Assembly: GCA_030684645.1 (NCBI GenBank)
Contig: JAUXUF010000060.1
Span: 1-58,239, forward strand
Length of the DNA stretch: 58,239 bases
Reading direction: 5' to 3'
DNA from: Bacteroidota bacterium
GTDB lineage: Bacteria > Bacteroidota > Bacteroidia > Bacteroidales > Prolixibacteraceae
Part shown: piece after piece, positions 49,466-56,939 of the stretch
Position numbering within the stretch: the first letter of the stretch is position 1
Layout of the letters: the number at the start of each line of letters is the position of its first letter
Translations under genes and position numbers: made by a program
The notes under the pieces: model-generated
Told to the model about the DNA's origin: nothing
Database searches by the model: none
Seen by the model: only the letters and a program-made list of their open reading frames with translations

Positions 49466-49535
49466 AACCACATAGACACATAGAACACATAGCTTATGTT
49501 ATTTTTTTCTATGTGCACTATGTGTCTATGTGGTT
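49466..49535. repeat. Long hairpin repeat between psrB and psrC
   Basis: AACCACATAGACACATAG (49466-49483) pairs perfectly with CTATGTGTCTATGTGGTT (49518-49535), and the inner CACATAG/CTATGTG (49486-49492, 49509-49515) extends the stem past a 2x2 mismatch to a 16-base loop. The sequence is a known style of Bacteroidota dispersed palindrome. In this operon it may tune relative levels of the psr subunits. Confidence 0.9.
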
Positions 49536-49548
49536 GATTTTATTGGTT

Positions 49549-50082
49549 TTATACAAGATAAAATATTTGTGGTTTGGTTCCTGCTTCCGGAGCCAGTGAT
49601 TTGAATTTCCTGTTTTTCAGAATATTCACAATTTCAGAATTTGGATCGTCGAGGTCGCCAAAATGCATGCACCTGGTTGGGCACACGCTCACACAGGCAG
49701 GGTTTTTCCCTTCGCGAACACGATGAATGCAGAAAGTACATTTGTCAACATAGCCATCAGGATGTGAATAACGGGCATCGTACGGGCATGCCTCGATACA
49801 GGCTCCGCAGCCTATGCACTTGTTGTGTTCAACCAGAACGATCCCGCCGTCTTCAAAATGACTGGCGCCAGTGGGGCAACACCTCACGCAGGGAGAATTG
49901 TCACAATGGTTGCACCGTTCGGAGCGAAGTTCAATGCTCACATTCGGATAAGTTCCGTCAACGACTTCAACAACCCAATCGCGGCAGAAACCTACCGGTA
50001 CATTGTTTTCGGTCTGGCAGGCTACCACACAGTCGCTGCAGCCTACGCATTTCCGGGTATCAATTGCCATTGCATATCTCAT
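49549..50082 (-). CDS. 4Fe-4S ferredoxin-type electron-transfer subunit (PsrB type)
   Basis: This 177-aa protein has four Fe-S cluster motifs: CVGCSDCVVACQ, CNHCDNSPCVRCCP, CIGCGACIEACPYD and CTFCIHRVREGKNPACVSVCP. It passes electrons between the MoCo subunit and the NrfD-type anchor. Its start overlaps the end of psrA by four bases, so they are translationally coupled. Length and motifs are standard. Confidence 0.95.
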   Translation of the reverse strand: MRYAMAIDTRKCVGCSDCVVACQTENNVPVGFCRDWVVEVVDGTYPNVSIELRSERCNHCDNSPCVRCCPTGASHFEDGGIVLVEHNKCIGCGACIEACPYDARYSHPDGYVDKCTFCIHRVREGKNPACVSVCPTRCMHFGDLDDPNSEIVNILKNRKFKSLAPEAGTKPQIFYLV

Positions 50083-52322
50083 GATTTAGCCTCCTGTTTT
50101 GGTTTGTCTTTAATAAAGGTGACAAAGTTCCCGCGCATTCCTGTTCCCCCCATAATCGGATCAATCTTTATACTGGTTATTAATTCGGTATCGTTTACTC
50201 CACGGCCGAATGCATAAGTCAGCGGTTTATGGTGATGACCAAATCCATGAACGATGTAAACCGAATCCCATCTGATTCGCTCTGTTACACGCACTTTAAC
50301 TGAGAAATTAGAAATCACACCATCCTGATTCTTCAACCATACATACTGATCTTTTTTCAGTCCCCACAATTCAGCAACCTGTGGATTTACCCATACCGCA
50401 TTTTCGGGCATCAAAGCCACTAAATTCCGGTTGTTGGCCGTGCGGCTGAAGGTGTGCATCGGCGCCCGTCCGTATATCAGGCGGTAAAAACCGTCTTCGG
50501 GTTGAGCATGGGCCGTATATTTTGGCATCGGATCGAATCCGGCAGCTTCAAGTTCGTGGGCACACAGTTGTATTTTTCCTGAAGCGGTTTTGAATTGGTG
50601 ATCTGAACCGGGTTCAATGTAAACAGGGGTTTTACGTGCAAACTTTTTCACACCGATACGCTCCATTTCAGTAAGTGATAAACCTACCTGTTTCAGTTGC
50701 CAATCGAGCACTTCTTTGAGATCCGTATAGTTATAAAAAGCGCCCAGACCCAGACGTTCGCCGATCTGTTTCGAAATCCACCAGGCTGGTTTTGTTTCGT
50801 ACAGCGGTTCAACGGCTGGCATTCGCAATGCAAGAGTTGGTTCGCGGTGAGCTGTAGCACGCAAATCGTCGTACCGTTCCAGGTAAGTACATTCAGGCAA
50901 CACCACATCGGCAAAACCTGTAATTTCCATGGGCATGGTATCTACAACAACCAGTAAATCGAGCGATTGCATTGCTTTCATCAGTTGTTCCTTCAAAGGA
51001 ATTGAAACCACGAGGTTTGTACCTGAAACAATCCAACCTTTTATGATGTGTTCTTTTCCTTCTTCAGGAATCGAAGCTTCTATGATTGTATTTGTGACGG
51101 CTTCTTTTGCGAACTGATACCTTCCGTTAAGCGTATCCTGCCACGACCAGGCTGGCTTTGGGTATTCAGGATGAGGAAATTCAGGAATTTTAAAGCCTTC
51201 TTTAAAGAAAATTCCACCCCTGTTTCCCCATGAGCCCAATAAACCGTTCAAAATGGCCATAGCACGCGAACGTTGAACATCATCGCCGTACCACGAGGTA
51301 TGACGTCCGGGATGAATGATTACTGATGGCGCAGCATTTGCCATTTCACGGGCGGTATTGCGGATGAGTTCAGGTTTTAGGGTGGTAATACCGTAAGCCC
51401 ATTCAGGAGTATAATCTTTGACGTGTTCTTTCAGCTCATTGAAGCCTTCGGCATATTTGGCTACATATTCTTTATTGTAAATATCATCGTAAATAAGTAC
51501 GTGGATCCAGGCTAATAACAGCGCAATATCTGTTGAAGGTTTAATAGGCATCCAGTATTTCGATTTACTCGCGGCAGTTGACAGACGTGGATCAACGGTG
51601 ATGATCACGGCTCCTTTGTCGATCGCTTCCGACATTTCCTGAACCTGGCCATTGTGCATGTTCTCTCCGATATGCGACCCGATGAGGACCAGGCATCGCG
51701 TATCGCGGATATCTGTTACTTCGGGACTGCTAACCGATTCACCGAAAGTGAGGTCGAAACCGGTATCGCGCGGGCCGCGGCACTGAGCAAACGAAGGCGC
51801 TGCCACGTTGTTTGAACCGTATGCGTTCAAAAGATGCGTAAAATACTTGCCTGAAGAGCCGTGGTTAAACAAAGCCATACTTTCCGGGCCATGCTTTTCA
51901 GCAATTTCCTTCATCTTTTTGGCAATGAAATCGAGCGCTTCGTCCCAACTGGCTTCGCGGTAAGTTTGTTCACCGTTTTTTGAAACGCGGATTAAAGGTG
52001 TTTTGAGTCGATCGGGATCAGAAAACATACCGACTCCGCCAGTTCCGCGCGGACATAAACGTCCGTTACATTGCGGGTCGTCGTTGTTTCCGATGATTTT
52101 CTGAATTTGCCCATCTTCGGTTACATAGTCCCATCCGGCGCATTTCCAAAAACAAACTTCACAATAGGTGGGAAACTTCTTCCAAATCGGAGACGATTTT
52201 ATGCCTCCTGAAAGTTTTTGGGAAGAAGAAGATCCAACAGCCCATTTCACCACACCGCCGGTGATAGCTGTAGCTCCTATACCTATTGAACTAATTTTTA
52301 TAAAATTCCTCCTCGTATGCAT
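50079..52322 (-). CDS. Molybdopterin oxidoreductase catalytic subunit (PsrA/PhsA type)
   Basis: This 747-aa protein starts with a Tat signal (TRRNFIK, then a hydrophobic segment), so it is exported folded. The N-terminal 4Fe-4S ligands are YCEVCFWKCAGW and CNGRLCPRGTGG. The bis-MGD domains follow, with the candidate Mo ligand Cys in SFAQCRGPRDTGFDLTFG. The family reduces polysulfide, thiosulfate or tetrathionate in the periplasm. Substrate cannot be read from sequence, but the neighbouring YeeE/YedE and rhodanese-like genes point to a sulfur compound. It heads the operon psrA-psrB-psrC. Confidence 0.93.
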   Translation of the reverse strand: MHTRRNFIKISSIGIGATAITGGVVKWAVGSSSSQKLSGGIKSSPIWKKFPTYCEVCFWKCAGWDYVTEDGQIQKIIGNNDDPQCNGRLCPRGTGGVGMFSDPDRLKTPLIRVSKNGEQTYREASWDEALDFIAKKMKEIAEKHGPESMALFNHGSSGKYFTHLLNAYGSNNVAAPSFAQCRGPRDTGFDLTFGESVSSPEVTDIRDTRCLVLIGSHIGENMHNGQVQEMSEAIDKGAVIITVDPRLSTAASKSKYWMPIKPSTDIALLLAWIHVLIYDDIYNKEYVAKYAEGFNELKEHVKDYTPEWAYGITTLKPELIRNTAREMANAAPSVIIHPGRHTSWYGDDVQRSRAMAILNGLLGSWGNRGGIFFKEGFKIPEFPHPEYPKPAWSWQDTLNGRYQFAKEAVTNTIIEASIPEEGKEHIIKGWIVSGTNLVVSIPLKEQLMKAMQSLDLLVVVDTMPMEITGFADVVLPECTYLERYDDLRATAHREPTLALRMPAVEPLYETKPAWWISKQIGERLGLGAFYNYTDLKEVLDWQLKQVGLSLTEMERIGVKKFARKTPVYIEPGSDHQFKTASGKIQLCAHELEAAGFDPMPKYTAHAQPEDGFYRLIYGRAPMHTFSRTANNRNLVALMPENAVWVNPQVAELWGLKKDQYVWLKNQDGVISNFSVKVRVTERIRWDSVYIVHGFGHHHKPLTYAFGRGVNDTELITSIKIDPIMGGTGMRGNFVTFIKDKPKQEAKS

Positions 52323-52390
52323 TCTATTGATATTTAGAGTTTTGTGGAATAACTGAGTGTAGAGTTTTGGGGTTCTGACTTAGTTTCCCA

Positions 52391-52421
52391 CAAAAGTAAG
52401 GTAAACAGTGAGCTTAGCAAA
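52391..52421 (-). promoter_or_regulatory. Promoter of psrA operon
   Basis: On the minus strand TTTG (52421-52418) is followed after exactly 19 bases by TACTTTTG (52398-52391). This is the best -33/-7 pair in the window and lies 69 bases upstream of the psrA ATG. Confidence 0.7.
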
Positions 52422-52575
52422 GAACTCCAGCTGTAAATATCCAGATAATTATATATGTGTTTTTAAATATCAGTAAATCAATTATTTATGCAATGTTTGA
52501 TGTTGTCACTTTACTTTATGACGCCAGACATAAAAAAAACTGATCTATAGCAGTTATAGGGAAAAACTGTTCCCG

Positions 52576-52604
52576 TTTGTTGAGTTATAAAAGTTGTAGA
52601 TTTG
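52576..52604 (+). promoter_or_regulatory. Candidate promoter of Rieske gene
   Basis: TTTG (52576-52579) and TAGATTTG (52597-52604) are separated by 17 bases. The ATG at 52626 lies 21 bases beyond, which also argues against the start at 52602 inside the promoter. Confidence 0.55.
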
Positions 52605-52625
52605 ACTCGCCGAATGGTATTCATT

Positions 52626-53054
52626 ATGGGAAAACAAAAACCGATATCACGGAATTCATTTCTTCGAATTGTTACTGGCTTGATACTTGGCCTGGTAGCA
52701 TGGATCTGGTACAATCTGACCAACTTTCAGACTGAACGGGAGAACAGTTTGGAATTCAGGCACAATCAGGATGTTCCGATGGGAATCAGCTACTTTGAAA
52801 AGTACTATCTCTATCGGACCGATCGTTCAGTCAGAGCATTTTTAACCCAATGTACGCATGCCGGCTGCCGGATCGGGATGAGTACGGGAGCCGTACTTCA
52901 ATGCAATTGTCACGGTTCGCAATTTGACGCCGAAACGGGAAAACCACTGAAAGGACCTGCTATAAAACCCTTGCAAGAAATTGAATGCCGGTTTGATAAG
53001 GAAAATGGGCAATGGATGGTGAGCTTGAGGCCGATGGGTGGTAAATTATCGTAA
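52626..53054 (+). CDS. Rieske 2Fe-2S protein with N-terminal membrane anchor
   Basis: From the ATG at 52626 this 142-aa protein has one N-terminal membrane helix (FLRIVTGLILGLVAWIWYNL) and a C-terminal Rieske domain: CTHAGCRIG and CNCHGSQFD give the two Cys and two His cluster ligands. Rieske proteins take electrons from quinol in bc complexes. The gene is transcribed divergently from psrA and in the same direction as the cytochrome b/multiheme fusion at 53842, with a transposase between them. The two probably form one complex. Confidence 0.92.
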   Translation: MGKQKPISRNSFLRIVTGLILGLVAWIWYNLTNFQTERENSLEFRHNQDVPMGISYFEKYYLYRTDRSVRAFLTQCTHAGCRIGMSTGAVLQCNCHGSQFDAETGKPLKGPAIKPLQEIECRFDKENGQWMVSLRPMGGKLS

Positions 53055-53197
53055 TCATAGGACTTCATTTCATTACATCCTATGCTGTTACATGTCGGGG
53101 CGTTGCCCCTTTCTATTGCCGTTATTTGAACGTTGAATAAGAGTCATTCTGAAAGGACGGTCTGTAAAAGCACAGGGTAGAGTGAAACGGAACCCTA
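53052..53197. repeat. Left direct-repeat element flanking the Y1 transposase
   Basis: The block begins AATCATAGGACTTCATTTCA, continues CTATGCTGTTACATGTCGGG and CGTTGCCCC, and ends with the related TAAAAGCACAGGGT...GGAACCCT. The same order is repeated at 53693-53811. Each copy contains small palindromes (CATAGGAC/GTCCTATG-type, GGGGCGTTGCCCC). Confidence 0.85.
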
Positions 53198-53226
53198 TAA
53201 GAATATTCACCATTAAAATCAATAAT

Positions 53227-53667
53227 ATGCCACAGTCATTAGCCAAAGTAAACGTACATATTGTATTTACAACGAAGTATGGTCAGGAATTTATTAAGGA
53301 CGAAATCCGTGATGAGCTTCATTCATATGTAATTGGTGTTTTGTCGAATTTGGGTTCCTATACCTATGAAATCTATGCAAATCCCGATCATATTCATATT
53401 CTTTGTACGCTCCCCAGAACAATTACCATGGCAGATTTAGTTTCGAAAATAAAAACTTCTTCATCAAAATGGATAAAACATTTGGGTATTCCTGATTTTT
53501 ATTGGCAGGATGGATATGGTATTTTTTCAGTGAGTGCTTCAAAAATTGCAGCGGTCAAAAAATACATTTTGAGTCAACCACAACATCATAAAGAAGTGGA
53601 TTACAAAGATGAATTCCGACTATTTCTGAAAGAAAATGGAATTGAGTTTGATGAACGTTATGTTTGA
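53227..53667 (+). CDS. REP-associated/IS200-like tyrosine transposase
   Basis: From the ATG at 53227 this 146-aa protein starts MPQSLAKVNVHIVFTTKYGQ, has HUH motif PDHIHILCTLP and ends FRLFLKENGIEFDERYV. The nucleophilic Tyr would be in the later helix (VKKYILSQPQHH). It is flanked by two long direct-repeat elements, as for RAYTs that mobilise REP-like sequences. It interrupts the Rieske-cytochrome pair, so it is a late insertion or a regulatory linker. Confidence 0.9.
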   Translation: MPQSLAKVNVHIVFTTKYGQEFIKDEIRDELHSYVIGVLSNLGSYTYEIYANPDHIHILCTLPRTITMADLVSKIKTSSSKWIKHLGIPDFYWQDGYGIFSVSASKIAAVKKYILSQPQHHKEVDYKDEFRLFLKENGIEFDERYV

Positions 53668-53692
53668 GATTAAATCTACTAGTTCAATGATT

Positions 53693-53811
53693 TAATCATA
53701 GGACTCCATTTCATTACGTCCTATGCTGTTACATGTCGGGGCGTTGCCCCTTTTGAAGTCCTGAAAGGACGTTCTGTAAAAGCACAGGGTGAAATGAAAT
53801 GTAACCCTGTG
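53693..53811. repeat. Right direct-repeat element flanking the Y1 transposase
   Basis: This copy has TAATCATAGGACTCCATTTC, GTCGGGGCGTTGCCCC, GTCCTGAAAGGAC and AGCACAGGGTGAAATG, matching the left copy in order and orientation, with differences in the central part. Confidence 0.85.
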
Positions 53812-53841
53812 GAATAGAAATAAAAAAACAATATACACGGA

Positions 53842-56544
53842 ATGCACCTGCAAAAGCTAAAAAAGTTCCTTCAATTTGATACTGCGGGATGGATCGCAAG
53901 TTCATCGCTGCTTCTTTGTGCAATCAGCGGAGTGTTGCTGGTCATTCCTTATGATTTTACACGGGCACACCAATCAATTTCTGAACTGTTGTTATTTAAT
54001 CCTTCCGGAACTATGGTCCGGAATTTTCATTACTGGAGCGCCCAAATGTTTTTTGTTTTCAGCATTCTACATGTGTACGATCATCTCTATAAATCAACGG
54101 AGACCAACATCAGGAACAAGCGTACCTGGCTTATTCTGTGTCTGGCGCTTGTTTTTCTGGGCTATGAAATGATTTCAGGATTTATCCTGAAAGGCGATGC
54201 CGCCGGCATTCAGGCACAACGGATATTAGCTTCATTGTTCGAGTCGGTTCCTTTTATTGGAAAACTGCTGAGTTCTGCATTTATCGGAATTGGTGACAAT
54301 ATCCAGGTAGTTTATATTCAGCATGTAGCCACCGGAACAATTCTGCTGTTCATTGCCGTTTACGATCATGTAAAAACCATCTGGGCCAAACGAAAATCAT
54401 GGATCATCGTATTTCTGATCATTTTAGTAATTAGCCTGTTTTTCAGAGCTCCATTGGGTTTAACCGGTAACAGTCAGGTCAAAGGTCCCTGGTTTTTTGT
54501 CGGAATTCAGGAAATGCTTCACCTGACCAGTCGCCCGGTTTTCATCATCATACTTGTGCTCATCTTACTTGTTGTAATCTATTTCCTTCCCCAGTTCAGG
54601 AAAAAAACGCGCAGCCTCGTCAAGCTTATTTTGTTGATTGCAGGAATTCTTTACCTGATCATGACTTTAGTGGCGCTACTTTTCAGGGGCGAAAACTGGG
54701 AGTGGAAATCATGGAGTGAAAACAGGCTTTCAGGAGAGCAACTCCTGATTTTTGATCCGGTTGACTTATTCAGTTCCGGCAAACCAATAATAATTCCTGA
54801 AAATCAGAAAAGGGAGGGCTGCCTGGTTTGTCACAGTTCGGTAAAAGGATTATCTGAATCGCACAATCCTTCAGTGATGGGTTGTGTGGCCTGCCACAAA
54901 GGCGATCCGTATTCAAGCAACAAATCATTGGCACACCGCAATCTGATCCTGGTACCTGGCAACTTTTCGAATGTTAGCCAGACCTGTGGCGCCCAAAACT
55001 GCCATCCGGACATTGCCAACCGGATGCAGAAATCGCTCATGACCACTCAAAGCGGAATCATTGCTGTCGATAAATTTGTTTTTGGCGAAACAACTTCGCT
55101 GAACGATACCTTTCACATCAAAAATCTTGGTCATTCAGCAGCCGACACTCACTTGCGAAACCTATGTGCGGGCTGTCACCTGGGTATGGAAAAAATCAAA
55201 ACCGGAAATGCCGAATGGCTCGAACGGGGAGGAGGCTGCAATGCCTGCCACCTGCACTACAGCGAGCAGGCCACCGAAAGCATGAAACGGATGCAGACTG
55301 GAAATGCGGTACTCACGGGCGAGATTCATCCAACTATCGATATTCAGGTTTCGAACGACCGCTGTCTGAGCTGCCACAGCCGGTCAGGCCGGATTTCGCT
55401 CAGTTACGAAGGATGGAACGAAACCAGTGAAGGAACAGAACTGAATAGTTTAGCCAAATCAAAGGTTTTGCCGGATAAGCGGGTGCTTGAATTTGTTCAG
55501 GCTGACATTCACCATCAGCGGGGAATGGCCTGTATCGACTGCCATTCTTCGTACGACCTGATGGGTGACGGGAAGCACCATGCCCACAAGGAAGATGCGG
55601 TGAGTGTGCAGTGCAGGGATTGCCATCCGACCGAAAAAGTAAATGCGATAACCATTTCTTCTCTTCCGGATAAAGAATCTCAAATGATTGCCTGGCTCCG
55701 GAAAGCTGATCCAAAAATCCGGTTGGTACTTACATCCAAAAATAATCAGCCATTGCTGAACACCCGGATCGATTCTCTGGATCGGATTTTCCTGACCGGC
55801 AAACTGGATGGGAAAGATCATCTGTCAAAACCTGCAGCTCCGGTGTGTACCAAAGGAAAGGGTCATAGTCGCCTGAGTTGCGAAGCCTGCCACACGGCCT
55901 GGGTGCCGCAGTGCATCGGCTGCCACAATTCGTACGAGAAAGAAACCTCCGGATTTGATATGTTGAATGGCAAAACGACCAAAAGTACCTGGGTTGAATT
56001 TGCAGGAAAGAACCTGGCTGAACCGCCTGTTTTGGGTATCAATGCTGCCACCAATCAGGTGGTAACCGCTATGCCGGGCATGGTGATGAGTATCGATCAG
56101 GAGTCGTTTGCGAAAGGCAAAGGGCAGCGTTTTCACCGCCTGTATGCGCCAACTTCGGGGCACACCACCCAACGCGTTGGCCGAAGCTGCAAATCGTGCC
56201 ACAACGATCCGCTGGCTATCGGATTTGGGCGTGGTGACCTGATTTATCGGGTTTCACGAAAAACAGGAAGCTGGACTTTTGCGCCCCGCTTTACCCTCAA
56301 CGAATACGACCAGTTACCTGAAGATGCCTGGACCGGATTTCTGAAAGAAGCAAAAGCACCCTATTCTACCCGTACCACCCTTCGGCCATTTTCGGTGACA
56401 GAGCAAAAACGAATTCTTCAGGTTGGCAGCTGCCTAAGCTGCCATGACGAAAAATCAAAAGTGATGGACCAGGCTTTGGAAGATTACCAGAAAATACTAT
56501 CGAGACGGAGTAAAAAGTGTGTTAGTGAACAAGGTGAACAATGA
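53842..56544 (+). CDS. Cytochrome b fused to a 12-heme cytochrome c region
   Basis: This 900-aa protein is a fusion. Residues 1-~300 form a cytochrome b: H63 and H77 (H-x13-H) and H161 and H176 (H-x14-H) are the four axial ligands for two b hemes, followed by the GPWFFVGIQEML segment and three more helices (about seven in all). From ~330 the polypeptide lies on the periplasmic side and has eleven CxxCH sites plus one CxxxxCH (CGAQNCH), so twelve c hemes. Candidate functions are quinol oxidation with electron export, or the reverse. A Rieske gene lies upstream. Diheme b/multiheme c fusions are known (for example the CbcL type), but I cannot place this one in a family. Confidence 0.9.
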   Translation: MHLQKLKKFLQFDTAGWIASSSLLLCAISGVLLVIPYDFTRAHQSISELLLFNPSGTMVRNFHYWSAQMFFVFSILHVYDHLYKSTETNIRNKRTWLILCLALVFLGYEMISGFILKGDAAGIQAQRILASLFESVPFIGKLLSSAFIGIGDNIQVVYIQHVATGTILLFIAVYDHVKTIWAKRKSWIIVFLIILVISLFFRAPLGLTGNSQVKGPWFFVGIQEMLHLTSRPVFIIILVLILLVVIYFLPQFRKKTRSLVKLILLIAGILYLIMTLVALLFRGENWEWKSWSENRLSGEQLLIFDPVDLFSSGKPIIIPENQKREGCLVCHSSVKGLSESHNPSVMGCVACHKGDPYSSNKSLAHRNLILVPGNFSNVSQTCGAQNCHPDIANRMQKSLMTTQSGIIAVDKFVFGETTSLNDTFHIKNLGHSAADTHLRNLCAGCHLGMEKIKTGNAEWLERGGGCNACHLHYSEQATESMKRMQTGNAVLTGEIHPTIDIQVSNDRCLSCHSRSGRISLSYEGWNETSEGTELNSLAKSKVLPDKRVLEFVQADIHHQRGMACIDCHSSYDLMGDGKHHAHKEDAVSVQCRDCHPTEKVNAITISSLPDKESQMIAWLRKADPKIRLVLTSKNNQPLLNTRIDSLDRIFLTGKLDGKDHLSKPAAPVCTKGKGHSRLSCEACHTAWVPQCIGCHNSYEKETSGFDMLNGKTTKSTWVEFAGKNLAEPPVLGINAATNQVVTAMPGMVMSIDQESFAKGKGQRFHRLYAPTSGHTTQRVGRSCKSCHNDPLAIGFGRGDLIYRVSRKTGSWTFAPRFTLNEYDQLPEDAWTGFLKEAKAPYSTRTTLRPFSVTEQKRILQVGSCLSCHDEKSKVMDQALEDYQKILSRRSKKCVSEQGEQ

Positions 56545-56600
56545 GGATAGCTTATCTTACCGCAAGCAATGCTGTTATATTTAAAAATTACTGCCTTCTA

Positions 56601-56768
56601 TTATTGCATCAAATTTTGAATTTCAATTTTTAGTTTTGGAAGATGATTAATTACGATACTCCAGATTAAATCGTCTGAAATTTTATCGTAACCATGAGCA
56701 ATTCTATTTCGTGTTCCAATAATCTTTTGAGCGTTCTCAAGTTTAACCCAACTTGCAGTGTTTTCTAT
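56601..56768 (-). pseudogene. HepT-like (DUF86) C-terminal fragment
   Basis: The minus strand reads ENTASWVKLENAQKIIGTRNRIAHGYDKIS then DDLIWSIVINHLPKLKIEI to a stop at 56603-56601. RNxxxHGY is the HepT RX4-6HXY-type active site of the MntA-HepT toxin-antitoxin systems. The upstream part is missing and reads into stops beyond 56790. An IS1634-type element lies just beyond, so the gene was probably broken by its insertion. Only about 50 of 110-140 residues remain. Confidence 0.8.
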
Positions 56769-56939
56769 AAAATAGCAGAAAAATCAGGTAAAAATGAAGA
56801 TTTTTTGCAGTGAAAATGTGCTATTTTTTTATTTTTATCCTGCAAGTAACTGATATTCAGTTGTGGTATTCCTCCGGTTTTCATTTGTAGTCCCCAAGGG
56901 GGTATTGGTTATCAATGATTTACGTATTTACTTTGTGGC
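56769..56939. mobile_element. Left end region of the IS1634-type element
   Basis: Between the HepT fragment and the transposase start lies an AT-rich stretch containing AAAATAGCA (56770-56778) and TGCTATTTT (56819-56827) as inverted copies. The exact IS terminus and any target duplication cannot be placed, because the right end is outside the window. Confidence 0.45.

Noticed and set aside
49641-50217. Two + strand frames of 147 and 130 aa opposite psrB
   Set aside because: They mirror the Cys-rich psrB coding sequence and have no independent support.
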